Notes under the pieces: generated by a model | What the model was told of the DNA's origin: nothing | The model's input: only the letters and a program-made list of their open reading frames with translations | Database searches by the model: none | Program-made: the position numbers and the translations under genes | In this document: positions 10,264-17,408 of the stretch, in pieces | Position numbering within the stretch: the first letter of the stretch is position 1 | Layout: each line of letters begins with the position of its first letter | Source of the DNA: Myxococcales bacterium | GTDB taxonomy: Bacteria > Myxococcota_A > Polyangia > Haliangiales > Haliangiaceae | Assembly: GCA_028287115.1 (NCBI GenBank) | Contig: JAQBQF010000053.1 | Span: 1 to 45,672 of the forward strand | DNA length: 45,672 nt | Direction of reading: 5' to 3'

Positions 10264-13011
10264 CTACGCGAGCGCGACGAGGTCCTCGAACGCCGAGTAG
10301 TAGCCGCGCCGGAACGCCGCGAGGGTCGCCGATCCCGCACTCGCGCGGTGGGTGACGAGGTTGCGCACGGCCGCGAGCGTGTGCATGCGATGCGCGAGCG
10401 CGATCATCTTCTCAGCGCTCTTGTCCTTGCCACCGAGCTTGAACAGGTTGCGGAACCCGCTGCCCGGGTGGTCGACCGCGAACAGCACCATGAGGCGCGC
10501 CCACTCGGTCACCGACAACACCGAGTCGAGGCGCTTGCGGCGGTGCTCGGTCAGCTCGCGCACGGCGTTGGGAATCGACCGCAGCGGCACTTCTACTCTC
10601 GCGGGCCCGACCTCGACCGGATCGCGCCACTTCGGCTCGATCCAACGTTGATAGCCTTGCCAGCCGCCACCGATCACGCGATCGACGTAGTCGAACAGCG
10701 TCGCGGGCTCGCGCTGAAGCCCGGCGAAGCGCGGACCGAGAAAGGCGTGCACGTAGTTCTCGAGGACCTTCATCCACAGCGTGATCGGTGGAGACAGATC
10801 GGAATCTGGGTTGGAGCCCGTCGTGTGAAATAACGATTCGGCCGTCCGCAGGCTCCTGACGAGCGTGTCGAAGCCGGAGAGCTTGACGAGCTGCGTGAAG
10901 CTCGGGAATACCGATGCGATCTCCCCGTCGACATCGATCGCCGACGGTGCGCTCGTCACGTGAACGCTCGTCGCGAGCTTGAGCCGGACGAGCGGCTCGA
11001 ACGCGGGGTCGTTCGCATCGACCTTCGAAAGAGCCGCTTCGATCACGGCCGCGAGGCGATCGGCATGTGCGGGAGGCACGTGGAGCACGGTCGCGAGCTC
11101 GGCGCGTGTGGTCGGATCGCCATCACCCGCGACGAACGCGATCGCCTGCGCGAGTGCGTCGGGTGTACCGAGCCGCAACAGGCCCGCGGCGGCGCGTTCG
11201 CGCACGGCGGGATCGTGATCGCGGTACGCGAGGAGCAGGGCAGGCTCGGAGGCTGGATCGGCGAGCCTGCCGAGCGCCCATACCGCGGCTCCGCGCACGG
11301 AAGGCGTGTCGTCGGTCGCGAGCGGCGCGATCGCTTGCGCGGTCACGGCGCCACCGAGCAAGCCGGCGATCTCGGCGCCCGCTTCGCGCGATCGCGGATC
11401 GGTCGAGGCGAGCAATTGACCGGCGCGGCCGGCAAGTCCCGCGAGCGCTGCCGGATCGGGCGCCGCTGCGACGAGCGCGTTCGACGCGGCTCCGAGCACG
11501 CGCGGATCGTCTTCGCGGCGAATCGCGGCGACGACTTCGGCGATCACGCCGGGCATGCGCAACTCGCCGAGCGCGACGTAAGCAGCGAGTCGCAGGTCCG
11601 GCGGCTGCGTTGCCGCGCAATGCCGCACGAGCACGGGCGCGAGCTTGTCGAGCCCGAGGTTGCCGGCGACATAGGCCGCCCGCCGCTGCACCGACGGATC
11701 CGCGTCATCGAGCATCGGCTCCACGAGCTTCGCGATCGCGACACCGTCGTTGCGATCGTCGGGCCGGCGCGCGAGCTGGAGCGCCCATAGCAGCGCCCCG
11801 CGAATCGCCGGGGATGACGAGCTCGCGAGCGCGCCGATCCGGTCGAGCAGCTCCTTGCTCGTCGCGAACGCGCCGATCGCTTGCACGGCGGCCGCGCGCA
11901 GTGCTTCGTCGACATCGCCGCGGTTCGCGAGCTTCGCGAGCGCGTCGCGTTCCCACGGTTGATCGGCTTCGATGGCACCGATCGCGCGCGCGCGGATCGC
12001 TTCTGGAACATCCTTACGTTCGGCCATCGCGAGCAGATAGCGCGTGATCTCCGCCTCGCGCAGCTCGCCGAGGATCTGCACGACGCCGGCCGCATCATCG
12101 TCGAGCATCACCTCCGCGTGCTCGATGACATCGGCTACGGGCAGCGTACGCAAGCGCCTTGCGAGCACCGCGCGAACCGCGCGATCCGGCTCGGCGAGCG
12201 CCGTCAGGAACCGCTCGCCCGCGTCGCGAGCTCGCTCTGCTTTGAACGCGCGCGACGCCAAGCTGCCGGCGATCCGGACCTCGGTGTCATCGTGGCGCGC
12301 GAGCCTCCGCAACACGGGCAACACTTCGAGCGCACCGAGCTCGGCGAGATAGCGCACGGCGGCGACTTGCAGCTCGGGTTCGAGATCGCCGTCGATCACG
12401 GCGAGCGCGGCTTCACGCGCGGCGGGCGATCGGATCTCGGTGAGCGCGGCGAGCGCGGCCGCTGCCTCCGCGGGATCGCCGAGCACGAGCGGGACGAGCC
12501 GGTCGACCGCGCTCATCGCACCCATGCGGCCGAGCGCGGCGATCGCGGCGCGACGCAAGGCCGGCGGAACATCGCTCGCGGTCGAATCGGGTTCCGGTAG
12601 AAACGCCGCGACGGCTTCTTCGAGCGCGGGAAACCCGAGGCCACCGGCCGCATGCAGTGCCGCGATCGCGATCGTCTCGTCGCGATCGGACAACCGCCGA
12701 TGCACGAACGGCAGGAGCCACAGATTGCGGAAACCGCGGCCCATCGCCGTGATCACGCCACGGCGGTCCGCCGCGGTGTCGGCGAGACGCGCGGCCTCGA
12801 GCAGCGAAAACGCGGCGCGCTCTGCGATGTCCCATTCGGCGCCGAGTGCACGGCCAGCGAGATCACCGAGCAGGCGGCACGCGTCCAAGCGCGCGGTCCG
12901 GGTCGGAGCTTCGAGCGCAGCGGCGGCGAGGATCGGCACGACCTCCGCCGGAGTCGTCTGGCCGTGCTCGAGCCGAGTGCGCAAGGTACGCGCGCTGGTG
13001 TCATCACCCAT
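10264..13011 (-). CDS. HEAT-repeat protein (915 residues)
   Basis: The start is the ATG at 13011 (MGDDTSARTL); a longer frame up to 13068 would overlap the divergent thioesterase gene and was rejected. Most of the sequence is a run of helical pairs of the HEAT/PBS-lyase type, rich in Ala, Leu, Asp and Arg: for example IRGALLWALQLARRPDDRND, VQRRAAYVAGNLGLDKLAP and VRGAAVWALGRLADPASEP. Such solenoids act as protein-binding scaffolds. The last 250 residues are different: they contain FPSFTQLVKLSGFDTLVRSLR and a Trp-rich stretch near IGGGWQGYQRWIEPKWRDP, ending RNLVTHRASAGSATLAAFRRGYY. This may be a separate helical domain of HEPN-like look, but I cannot name it. No signal peptide; cytoplasmic. 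Confidence 0.85.
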   Translation of the reverse strand: MGDDTSARTLRTRLEHGQTTPAEVVPILAAAALEAPTRTARLDACRLLGDLAGRALGAEWDIAERAAFSLLEAARLADTAADRRGVITAMGRGFRNLWLLPFVHRRLSDRDETIAIAALHAAGGLGFPALEEAVAAFLPEPDSTASDVPPALRRAAIAALGRMGAMSAVDRLVPLVLGDPAEAAAALAALTEIRSPAAREAALAVIDGDLEPELQVAAVRYLAELGALEVLPVLRRLARHDDTEVRIAGSLASRAFKAERARDAGERFLTALAEPDRAVRAVLARRLRTLPVADVIEHAEVMLDDDAAGVVQILGELREAEITRYLLAMAERKDVPEAIRARAIGAIEADQPWERDALAKLANRGDVDEALRAAAVQAIGAFATSKELLDRIGALASSSSPAIRGALLWALQLARRPDDRNDGVAIAKLVEPMLDDADPSVQRRAAYVAGNLGLDKLAPVLVRHCAATQPPDLRLAAYVALGELRMPGVIAEVVAAIRREDDPRVLGAASNALVAAAPDPAALAGLAGRAGQLLASTDPRSREAGAEIAGLLGGAVTAQAIAPLATDDTPSVRGAAVWALGRLADPASEPALLLAYRDHDPAVRERAAAGLLRLGTPDALAQAIAFVAGDGDPTTRAELATVLHVPPAHADRLAAVIEAALSKVDANDPAFEPLVRLKLATSVHVTSAPSAIDVDGEIASVFPSFTQLVKLSGFDTLVRSLRTAESLFHTTGSNPDSDLSPPITLWMKVLENYVHAFLGPRFAGLQREPATLFDYVDRVIGGGWQGYQRWIEPKWRDPVEVGPARVEVPLRSIPNAVRELTEHRRKRLDSVLSVTEWARLMVLFAVDHPGSGFRNLFKLGGKDKSAEKMIALAHRMHTLAAVRNLVTHRASAGSATLAAFRRGYYSAFEDLVALA

Positions 13012-13039
13012 CCCGAGGAACGTATTACATTCCGCTGCC

Positions 13040-13435
13040 GTGGCCGAGCGCTTCACGATTCCGATCATCGCGACCGACCCTGATATCGACGAGCTCGGTC
13101 ACGTGTCGAACCTCGTGTATCTGCGCTGGGTGCTAGAGGTGGCGACGGCTCACTCCGTCGCGCTCGGTTGGGGACATCCCGAATACCGCGCGCTCGGCGG
13201 TGTGTTCGTCGTGCGTCGCCACGAGATCGATTATCTCGCGCCGGTGACGGCCGGGCAGCAGCTCACCGCCGTGACCTGGGTCGAATCGTGGAAAGCGGCA
13301 TCCTGCATCCGCCTCACCGAGATCCTGCGCGGCCCGCAGGTCGTGTCGCGCGCGTCGACCACGTGGGCGTTCATGTCGATGACCAGCGGTAGGCCGCAGC
13401 GGATCCCCGAGCAGATCGTCGAGCTGTTTCGTTAG
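13040..13435 (+). CDS. Hotdog-fold acyl-CoA thioesterase (4HBT family)
   Basis: 131 residues from the GTG at 13040, the usual size of single-domain hotdog thioesterases. The active-site signature is DPDIDELGHVSNLVYLRW at residues 13-30, with the catalytic Asp in DxD and the GHVxN turn; the second half has VVRRHEIDYLAPVTAGQQL. Such enzymes hydrolyse acyl-CoA or acyl-ACP thioesters, as in the YbgC/4-hydroxybenzoyl-CoA thioesterase group. No pathway gene lies next to it, so the acyl group is unknown. It is divergent from the HEAT-repeat gene with only 28 bases between the starts, so the promoters must overlap the coding parts. Confidence 0.88.
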   Translation: MAERFTIPIIATDPDIDELGHVSNLVYLRWVLEVATAHSVALGWGHPEYRALGGVFVVRRHEIDYLAPVTAGQQLTAVTWVESWKAASCIRLTEILRGPQVVSRASTTWAFMSMTSGRPQRIPEQIVELFR

Positions 13436-13705
13436 TGCGCGATCTCGACGCCACGGCCGGACCGGAGTGGTCGACGCCGCGATCGTGGGCTTGCCGACTG
13501 GGTGCGCACACCCCACCAGGGTGAGGATCGCGAGCGTTCGCGTGTCGGAACGACATCGCTCGCGAACCGGGTTGCTCGCGATTCGCGCAAGTCACGTGCA
13601 GTAGATCCGCGGCCTTTTGTACGTGCAGTGCGCACGCACGACGTGGTGTCACACGATGATTCCCATGGTTGGCGATCGGTCTACGCGTTGCACTTCAAGA
13701 CAACC

Positions 13706-14260
13706 ATGCGCAACGCAATCCTCGTCGGAATCCTAGTTCTTGCCTCGGGTTGCATGGGGACTATTGATGGGACCGGAGGCCCCATAGGCGGGCCGGGCGG
13801 TGGGAATGGCAGCCCCGATGCGGGTGCCGGCAGCGGCAGCGGAACCCCGACCGATGGCGGCGGTGGTGCCGGCGACGGGTCGAGCGCGGCGGCGTGCAAG
13901 ACGAAGGTCGTCAGCGGAATCGGATCGGGCCAGCACAACCCCGGTCAGGACTGCCAGCAGGGTTGCCATAATCACGGCTTCATTCTGTCGGGCACGCTGT
14001 TCTCGGCCATCAACGGCAATACGCCGCTGGTCGGCGCGACGGTGACCGTCACCGACGCAGCGAACCACACGTTCGACATGGTCACGCAGCAGAACGGCAA
14101 CTTCTACTTGAAGACCGCGGTGACGTTTCCGGTCAAGGTCGTCGCGAGCAGCTGCCCCGACACGACGCCGATGTCAGGAACGATCGCGGCGGGTAACGGC
14201 GGCTGCAACAAGGGCGGCTGTCACGCGGCGGGCGCGACCGGCGTCATTCATCTACCGTAG
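13706..14260 (+). CDS. Lipoprotein with carboxypeptidase-regulatory-like domain and Cys/His motifs
   Basis: 184 residues from the ATG at 13706. MRNAILVGILVLASGCMGT is a signal peptide with lipobox (LASGC), followed by a 40-residue Gly/Ser/Asp-rich linker. The mature domain has GATVTVTDAANHTFDMVTQQNGNFYLKT, the mark of a CarboxypepD_reg-like beta sandwich. Two Cys/His clusters frame it: DCQQGCHNHGF and GGCNKGGCHAAG. They look like cytochrome c sites, but the spacing is CX3CH and CX4CH, not CX2CH. Related myxobacterial proteins with HNPGQDC...CH and a final IHLP seem to carry normal CXXCH motifs, so this may be a divergent haem or metal protein. The 3' end overlaps the opposite-strand hydrolase gene by 9 bases. 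Confidence 0.75.
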   Translation: MRNAILVGILVLASGCMGTIDGTGGPIGGPGGGNGSPDAGAGSGSGTPTDGGGGAGDGSSAAACKTKVVSGIGSGQHNPGQDCQQGCHNHGFILSGTLFSAINGNTPLVGATVTVTDAANHTFDMVTQQNGNFYLKTAVTFPVKVVASSCPDTTPMSGTIAAGNGGCNKGGCHAAGATGVIHLP

Positions 14261-14962
14261 CTTGTTCGCCGCGCGCGCGATTGCGGCCGCGAGCAGCGCG
14301 GGTTGCTCGAGTGTCGGATCATGGCCCGAGCCGGCGATCGTTTCGAACGACGCTGCCGGCAAGGTCTCCGAGATCGCGACGTACTTCGTATCGTCGGCGC
14401 CGGCGATCAGCGCGATCCGATCGCGGTGCGCCGGGATCACGCTCCAATAGCTCGGCATCCCGGCGAGCCCCATGACTTCGAGGCTGCGTGCGAGTTGTTC
14501 CGGATCGAGGCGAAGTCGCCGTGACCGGCGCATCTCCAGGCGATCTGCGGGCGCACGTTTCTGAGTCGCGAACAGCGGCTGCCCCGCCCACGCTTCGCTG
14601 AACGCGCCGATCCCGCTCGTGCGGAGCAGGCGTGCCCAGGCGGCGTCGAACTCGCGCCGATTCTGGCGCTCGGCTTCGTTGATCCCGGGGTTCACGCCGA
14701 TCAGGATTGCTCGATCGTAGTAACCGGCCGCGAGGAGGCCGAGCGCGACGCGCGCGCCGAGCGAGTAGCCGATCACGACGTCGGCGGTCCCGATCGCACC
14801 GGCGATCACCTGGAGGTTATCACTCCAGGTCGGTTGCACCGGGCCGCCGCCGTGGCCCGGCAGCGCGACGACGACCGGCCGCGTGGGAATCGCCCAGGCT
14901 TTGACGACGTCATCCCAGACGTGAGGATCGCCTAGAAAACCGTGGACGAGCGCGCAGCGCAT
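14252..14962 (-). CDS. Alpha/beta hydrolase, MenH-like
   Basis: 236 residues with the alpha/beta-hydrolase fold. Visible parts: oxyanion region LVHGFLGDPHVWDDV; nucleophile Ser67 in VIGYSLGARVAL; Asp in IALIAGADDTKY; His in IAGSGHDPTLEQP. The segment GVNPGINEAERQNRREFDAAWARLLRTSGIGAFSEAWAGQPLFA closely follows the pattern of MenH (2-succinyl-6-hydroxy-2,4-cyclohexadiene-1-carboxylate synthase) from menaquinone synthesis. No other men gene is in the window, so the assignment is to the subfamily only; a general esterase is the alternative. It is the last gene of the minus-strand run, 28 bases after folE. Confidence 0.78.
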   Translation of the reverse strand: MRCALVHGFLGDPHVWDDVVKAWAIPTRPVVVALPGHGGGPVQPTWSDNLQVIAGAIGTADVVIGYSLGARVALGLLAAGYYDRAILIGVNPGINEAERQNRREFDAAWARLLRTSGIGAFSEAWAGQPLFATQKRAPADRLEMRRSRRLRLDPEQLARSLEVMGLAGMPSYWSVIPAHRDRIALIAGADDTKYVAISETLPAASFETIAGSGHDPTLEQPALLAAAIARAANKLR

Positions 14963-14990
14963 GAGGTCCTAGACAATACCGTAATCGCGG

Positions 14991-15593
14991 TCACAGCACG
15001 GTTGTCTGAGGCGCCACGACGAGCTTGATAAATTCTTCGCGGGTCGCGAGCTCGAGGAACACACCGCGGACGCCGCTGGTCACCAGACGCGCTTCGTGTG
15101 CACCGACGCCGCGCGCCGCCATGCACATGTGCAGGCCTTCGATGTAGACGGCGGAACCTTGGCTGAGCAACTGCTCGTGCAGGATGTCGGCGAGCTCGTG
15201 CGTCAGATCCTCCTGAAGTCGAGGACCGCGCGCGATCAGCCGTGCGAGCCGCGAGAGCTTCGAGAGGCCGAGCACTTTCTCGGTCGGAATGTAGGCCATC
15301 GAGATCCGATAGATCACCGGCAACAGGTGATGGGGACACACGCCGAACGCGACGTTGTGCTTCGAGATCACCATCTCGGTGTATTTCGCCGGGAATGTCT
15401 TCGCGAGCAGATCGGCGACGTGCTTCTTCACCTGATGCTGATCGTGGATCAGCTCGTGGAGGCCCTTCGCCGCGCGCCGCGCGGTGTCCGCGAAGTTTTC
15501 GTCTTTGACGTCGAAGCCGAGGTGCGTGAGACCTTCGAGGATCTTCTCGTAACCTTCGGTGAAGAGACTGAGTGCTTTGGGGTCGAGCTCCAT
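14991..15593 (-). CDS. folE: GTP cyclohydrolase I
   Basis: 200 residues. It makes 7,8-dihydroneopterin triphosphate and formate from GTP, the first step of folate synthesis. Family motifs: FGVCPHHLLPV with zinc ligands Cys86 and His89 (the usual CEHH is CPHH here), GLSKLSRLARLIARGPRLQEDLT, and LHMCMAARGV with the third zinc ligand Cys157. The start ATG at 15593 is preceded by GAGGA with a 6-base spacer. This start lies 145 bases inside the 3' end of mutY, read in a different frame. Otherwise standard length, cytoplasmic, decameric in the family. Confidence 0.95.
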   Translation of the reverse strand: MELDPKALSLFTEGYEKILEGLTHLGFDVKDENFADTARRAAKGLHELIHDQHQVKKHVADLLAKTFPAKYTEMVISKHNVAFGVCPHHLLPVIYRISMAYIPTEKVLGLSKLSRLARLIARGPRLQEDLTHELADILHEQLLSQGSAVYIEGLHMCMAARGVGAHEARLVTSGVRGVFLELATREEFIKLVVAPQTTVL

Positions 15594-16654
15594 GGCGTGT
15601 CCTCGTACTTCGTCAAGATCGCGATCGTCGCGGCCGCAACACCGAGCTTGCGTGCTTCGAGCAGCGAGACCCGAATGATCGCGTCGTAACTCGGATCCGG
15701 TGCTTCGACAAGCCGCGCCGGCATTTCGCCGCAGAACACAGAGATTCGCAACCGCCGATGAGTCAACGTCTGATCATGGTGCGCGATCGGTTTCTGATCG
15801 AAGCGCGTAACGCCGAACGCTCGGGCGATCTCCAACACGGACTCGCCCTGCGGCAGCTCCCACAAGCCACCGAATAAGCCCTCGGGCCGGCGCCTTACGA
15901 GGACGAGCTTGCCGCGCGTGAACAGCCACAACGCGGCACGCGACAGGATCGGCAGCTCGCTCTCCTTCTTGCGCCGCGCGACGACCGGTAGGTCCGCTTG
16001 CGTGCCGGTCCGTGCGGCCACGCAATGCGCGGCAAGCGGGCACACGAGACAACGCGGCGAGGCCTTTGCACACAGCGACGCACCGAGCTCCATGAGGCCC
16101 TGATTCAAGTCACCGGGACGGTCGCCTGCCGGTAGCGCAGTCATCAGCTCGCCGGCGCGCAGCCAGAGAGCACGTTGGCCTGGCGTCGACTTGATCTCGT
16201 CGGTGATGCCGTAGATCCGCGCGAGCACGCGCGCGACGTTGCCGTCGACGAGCGGCGCTCGCTCGCCGAATGCGATCGAGGCGATCGCGCCCGCCGTGTA
16301 CGGCCCGATCCCGGGAACCGCGCGAAGCTCGGAGGCGCCGCTCGGCAGCACGCCCGACCACCGCGTCGCGACGGTCTGCGCGCCGGTGTGCAGGTTGCGA
16401 GCGCGCGAGTAGTAGCCAAGGCCCGCCCATGCTGCGAGCACGTCATCGAGAGGCGCACGCGCGAGCGCAGTCACGGTCGGAAACTTCTGCATCCAGCGCT
16501 CCCAGTACGGGATCACCGTCTGGACGCGCGTCTGCTGCAGCATGATCTCGCTGACCCAGATCGCGTACGGGTCGCGCGTGCGTCGCCACGGCAGGTCGCG
16601 GCGAACCGTCGCGTAGTGCGCGACGACAGCGCTCGCGATAGCGGCGGGGTCCAT
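15449..16654 (-). CDS. mutY: A/G-specific adenine DNA glycosylase
   Basis: 401 residues as read. It removes adenine mispaired with 8-oxoguanine in base-excision repair. Marks: catalytic Glu36 in SEIMLQQT; helix-hairpin-helix LRAVPGIGPYTAGAIA (110-125); Asp137 in VDGNVARV; the 4Fe-4S cluster Cys195-X6-Cys202-X2-Cys205-X5-Cys211; and a C-terminal NUDIX-like region from about residue 237 (LFTRGKLVLVRRRPEGLFGGLWELPQG). The normal end is near TIAILTKYEDTPW (about residue 355). The last 45 residues are Ser/Arg/Lys-rich and lie entirely over the folE start in another frame, so they are probably an accidental extension or a lost stop codon. It begins 29 bases after the upstream lipoprotein gene. Confidence 0.93.
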   Translation of the reverse strand: MDPAAIASAVVAHYATVRRDLPWRRTRDPYAIWVSEIMLQQTRVQTVIPYWERWMQKFPTVTALARAPLDDVLAAWAGLGYYSRARNLHTGAQTVATRWSGVLPSGASELRAVPGIGPYTAGAIASIAFGERAPLVDGNVARVLARIYGITDEIKSTPGQRALWLRAGELMTALPAGDRPGDLNQGLMELGASLCAKASPRCLVCPLAAHCVAARTGTQADLPVVARRKKESELPILSRAALWLFTRGKLVLVRRRPEGLFGGLWELPQGESVLEIARAFGVTRFDQKPIAHHDQTLTHRRLRISVFCGEMPARLVEAPDPSYDAIIRVSLLEARKLGVAAATIAILTKYEDTPWSSTPKHSVSSPKVTRRSSKVSRTSASTSKTKTSRTPRGARRRASTS

Positions 16655-16683
16655 CCCCGAGGTGTATCAGTTGTAGAGGTTTC

Positions 16684-17385
16684 CTACTGCGCGACGATCG
16701 GCCAGACCTGCCAGACGACGCCGCCACTGCGATCGCGAATCACCACCGCGAGCTCACCCGATTTCGGATCGGCGGGGAGAACGTGGATGAACGCGTGATG
16801 TTGATCGTCGTCGTGCATCGTCCCGCACGAGGTGAGCCAATTCACGGTGTACGTCGGATCGGTGTCGACTTGCATCGGGACATCGACGTCGATCGGAATC
16901 GTCAGGCTCGCACCCGGCGGTGCGCCGTTGATCGTGACCGGCGGCATCGCCGGGTTGTCCCGCGAGTCGCCGAGATAGATCGTCTTGTCCGCGATCAGAT
17001 GCAGCATGCCTGCGTCGGGAAACTGGAACGTCACGCGGAGCGGAACCGGCGCACCGGCGTCGAGCTTGAGCTCGGCGCGCGCGATGTCGAGCTGCGCCTC
17101 GGTGACGAGCCTGCCGTCGATCTCCCACTTCGTGAGATCGAAGTGCACGGCCGTGAACAGATCGGCGGGCGGGTTCGACAGGACGGCGGTCGCTCCGATC
17201 GGAGCTTCGAGATCGGTCGGACCGCCTTTGTGTGCGATCAGCGCATCGAGGTTCGCGACCTCACCGACTGCGATGTGCGGTGGCGTCGCGCGCACGGCGA
17301 TGATCCGATCGTGGTCGAGCTGCCACGCCGGATCGATGTCGCCGAGGCAACCACCGAGCATCACCAGGACGAGCACGCGCATCAT
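16684..17385 (-). CDS. Lipoprotein of unknown function, downstream of TonB-dependent receptor
   Basis: 233 residues from the ATG at 17385; the second ATG at 17382 is equally possible and is better spaced from the strong ribosome site GGAGGGG just before. MMRVLVLVMLGGCLGD is a signal peptide with lipobox. The mature protein is beta-rich (LRVTFQFPDAGMLHLIADKTIYLGD, GASLTIPIDVDVPMQV) and ends with GGVVWQVWPIVAQ; it has one Cys pair at most and no catalytic motif. The family is not recognised. It starts 24 bases after the TonB-dependent receptor gene on the same strand, so it may be the receptor's surface or periplasmic partner. Confidence 0.8.
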   Translation of the reverse strand: MMRVLVLVMLGGCLGDIDPAWQLDHDRIIAVRATPPHIAVGEVANLDALIAHKGGPTDLEAPIGATAVLSNPPADLFTAVHFDLTKWEIDGRLVTEAQLDIARAELKLDAGAPVPLRVTFQFPDAGMLHLIADKTIYLGDSRDNPAMPPVTINGAPPGASLTIPIDVDVPMQVDTDPTYTVNWLTSCGTMHDDDQHHAFIHVLPADPKSGELAVVIRDRSGGVVWQVWPIVAQ

Positions 17386-17408
17386 CCCCCTCCGGGGATT
17401 CCGCGGCA

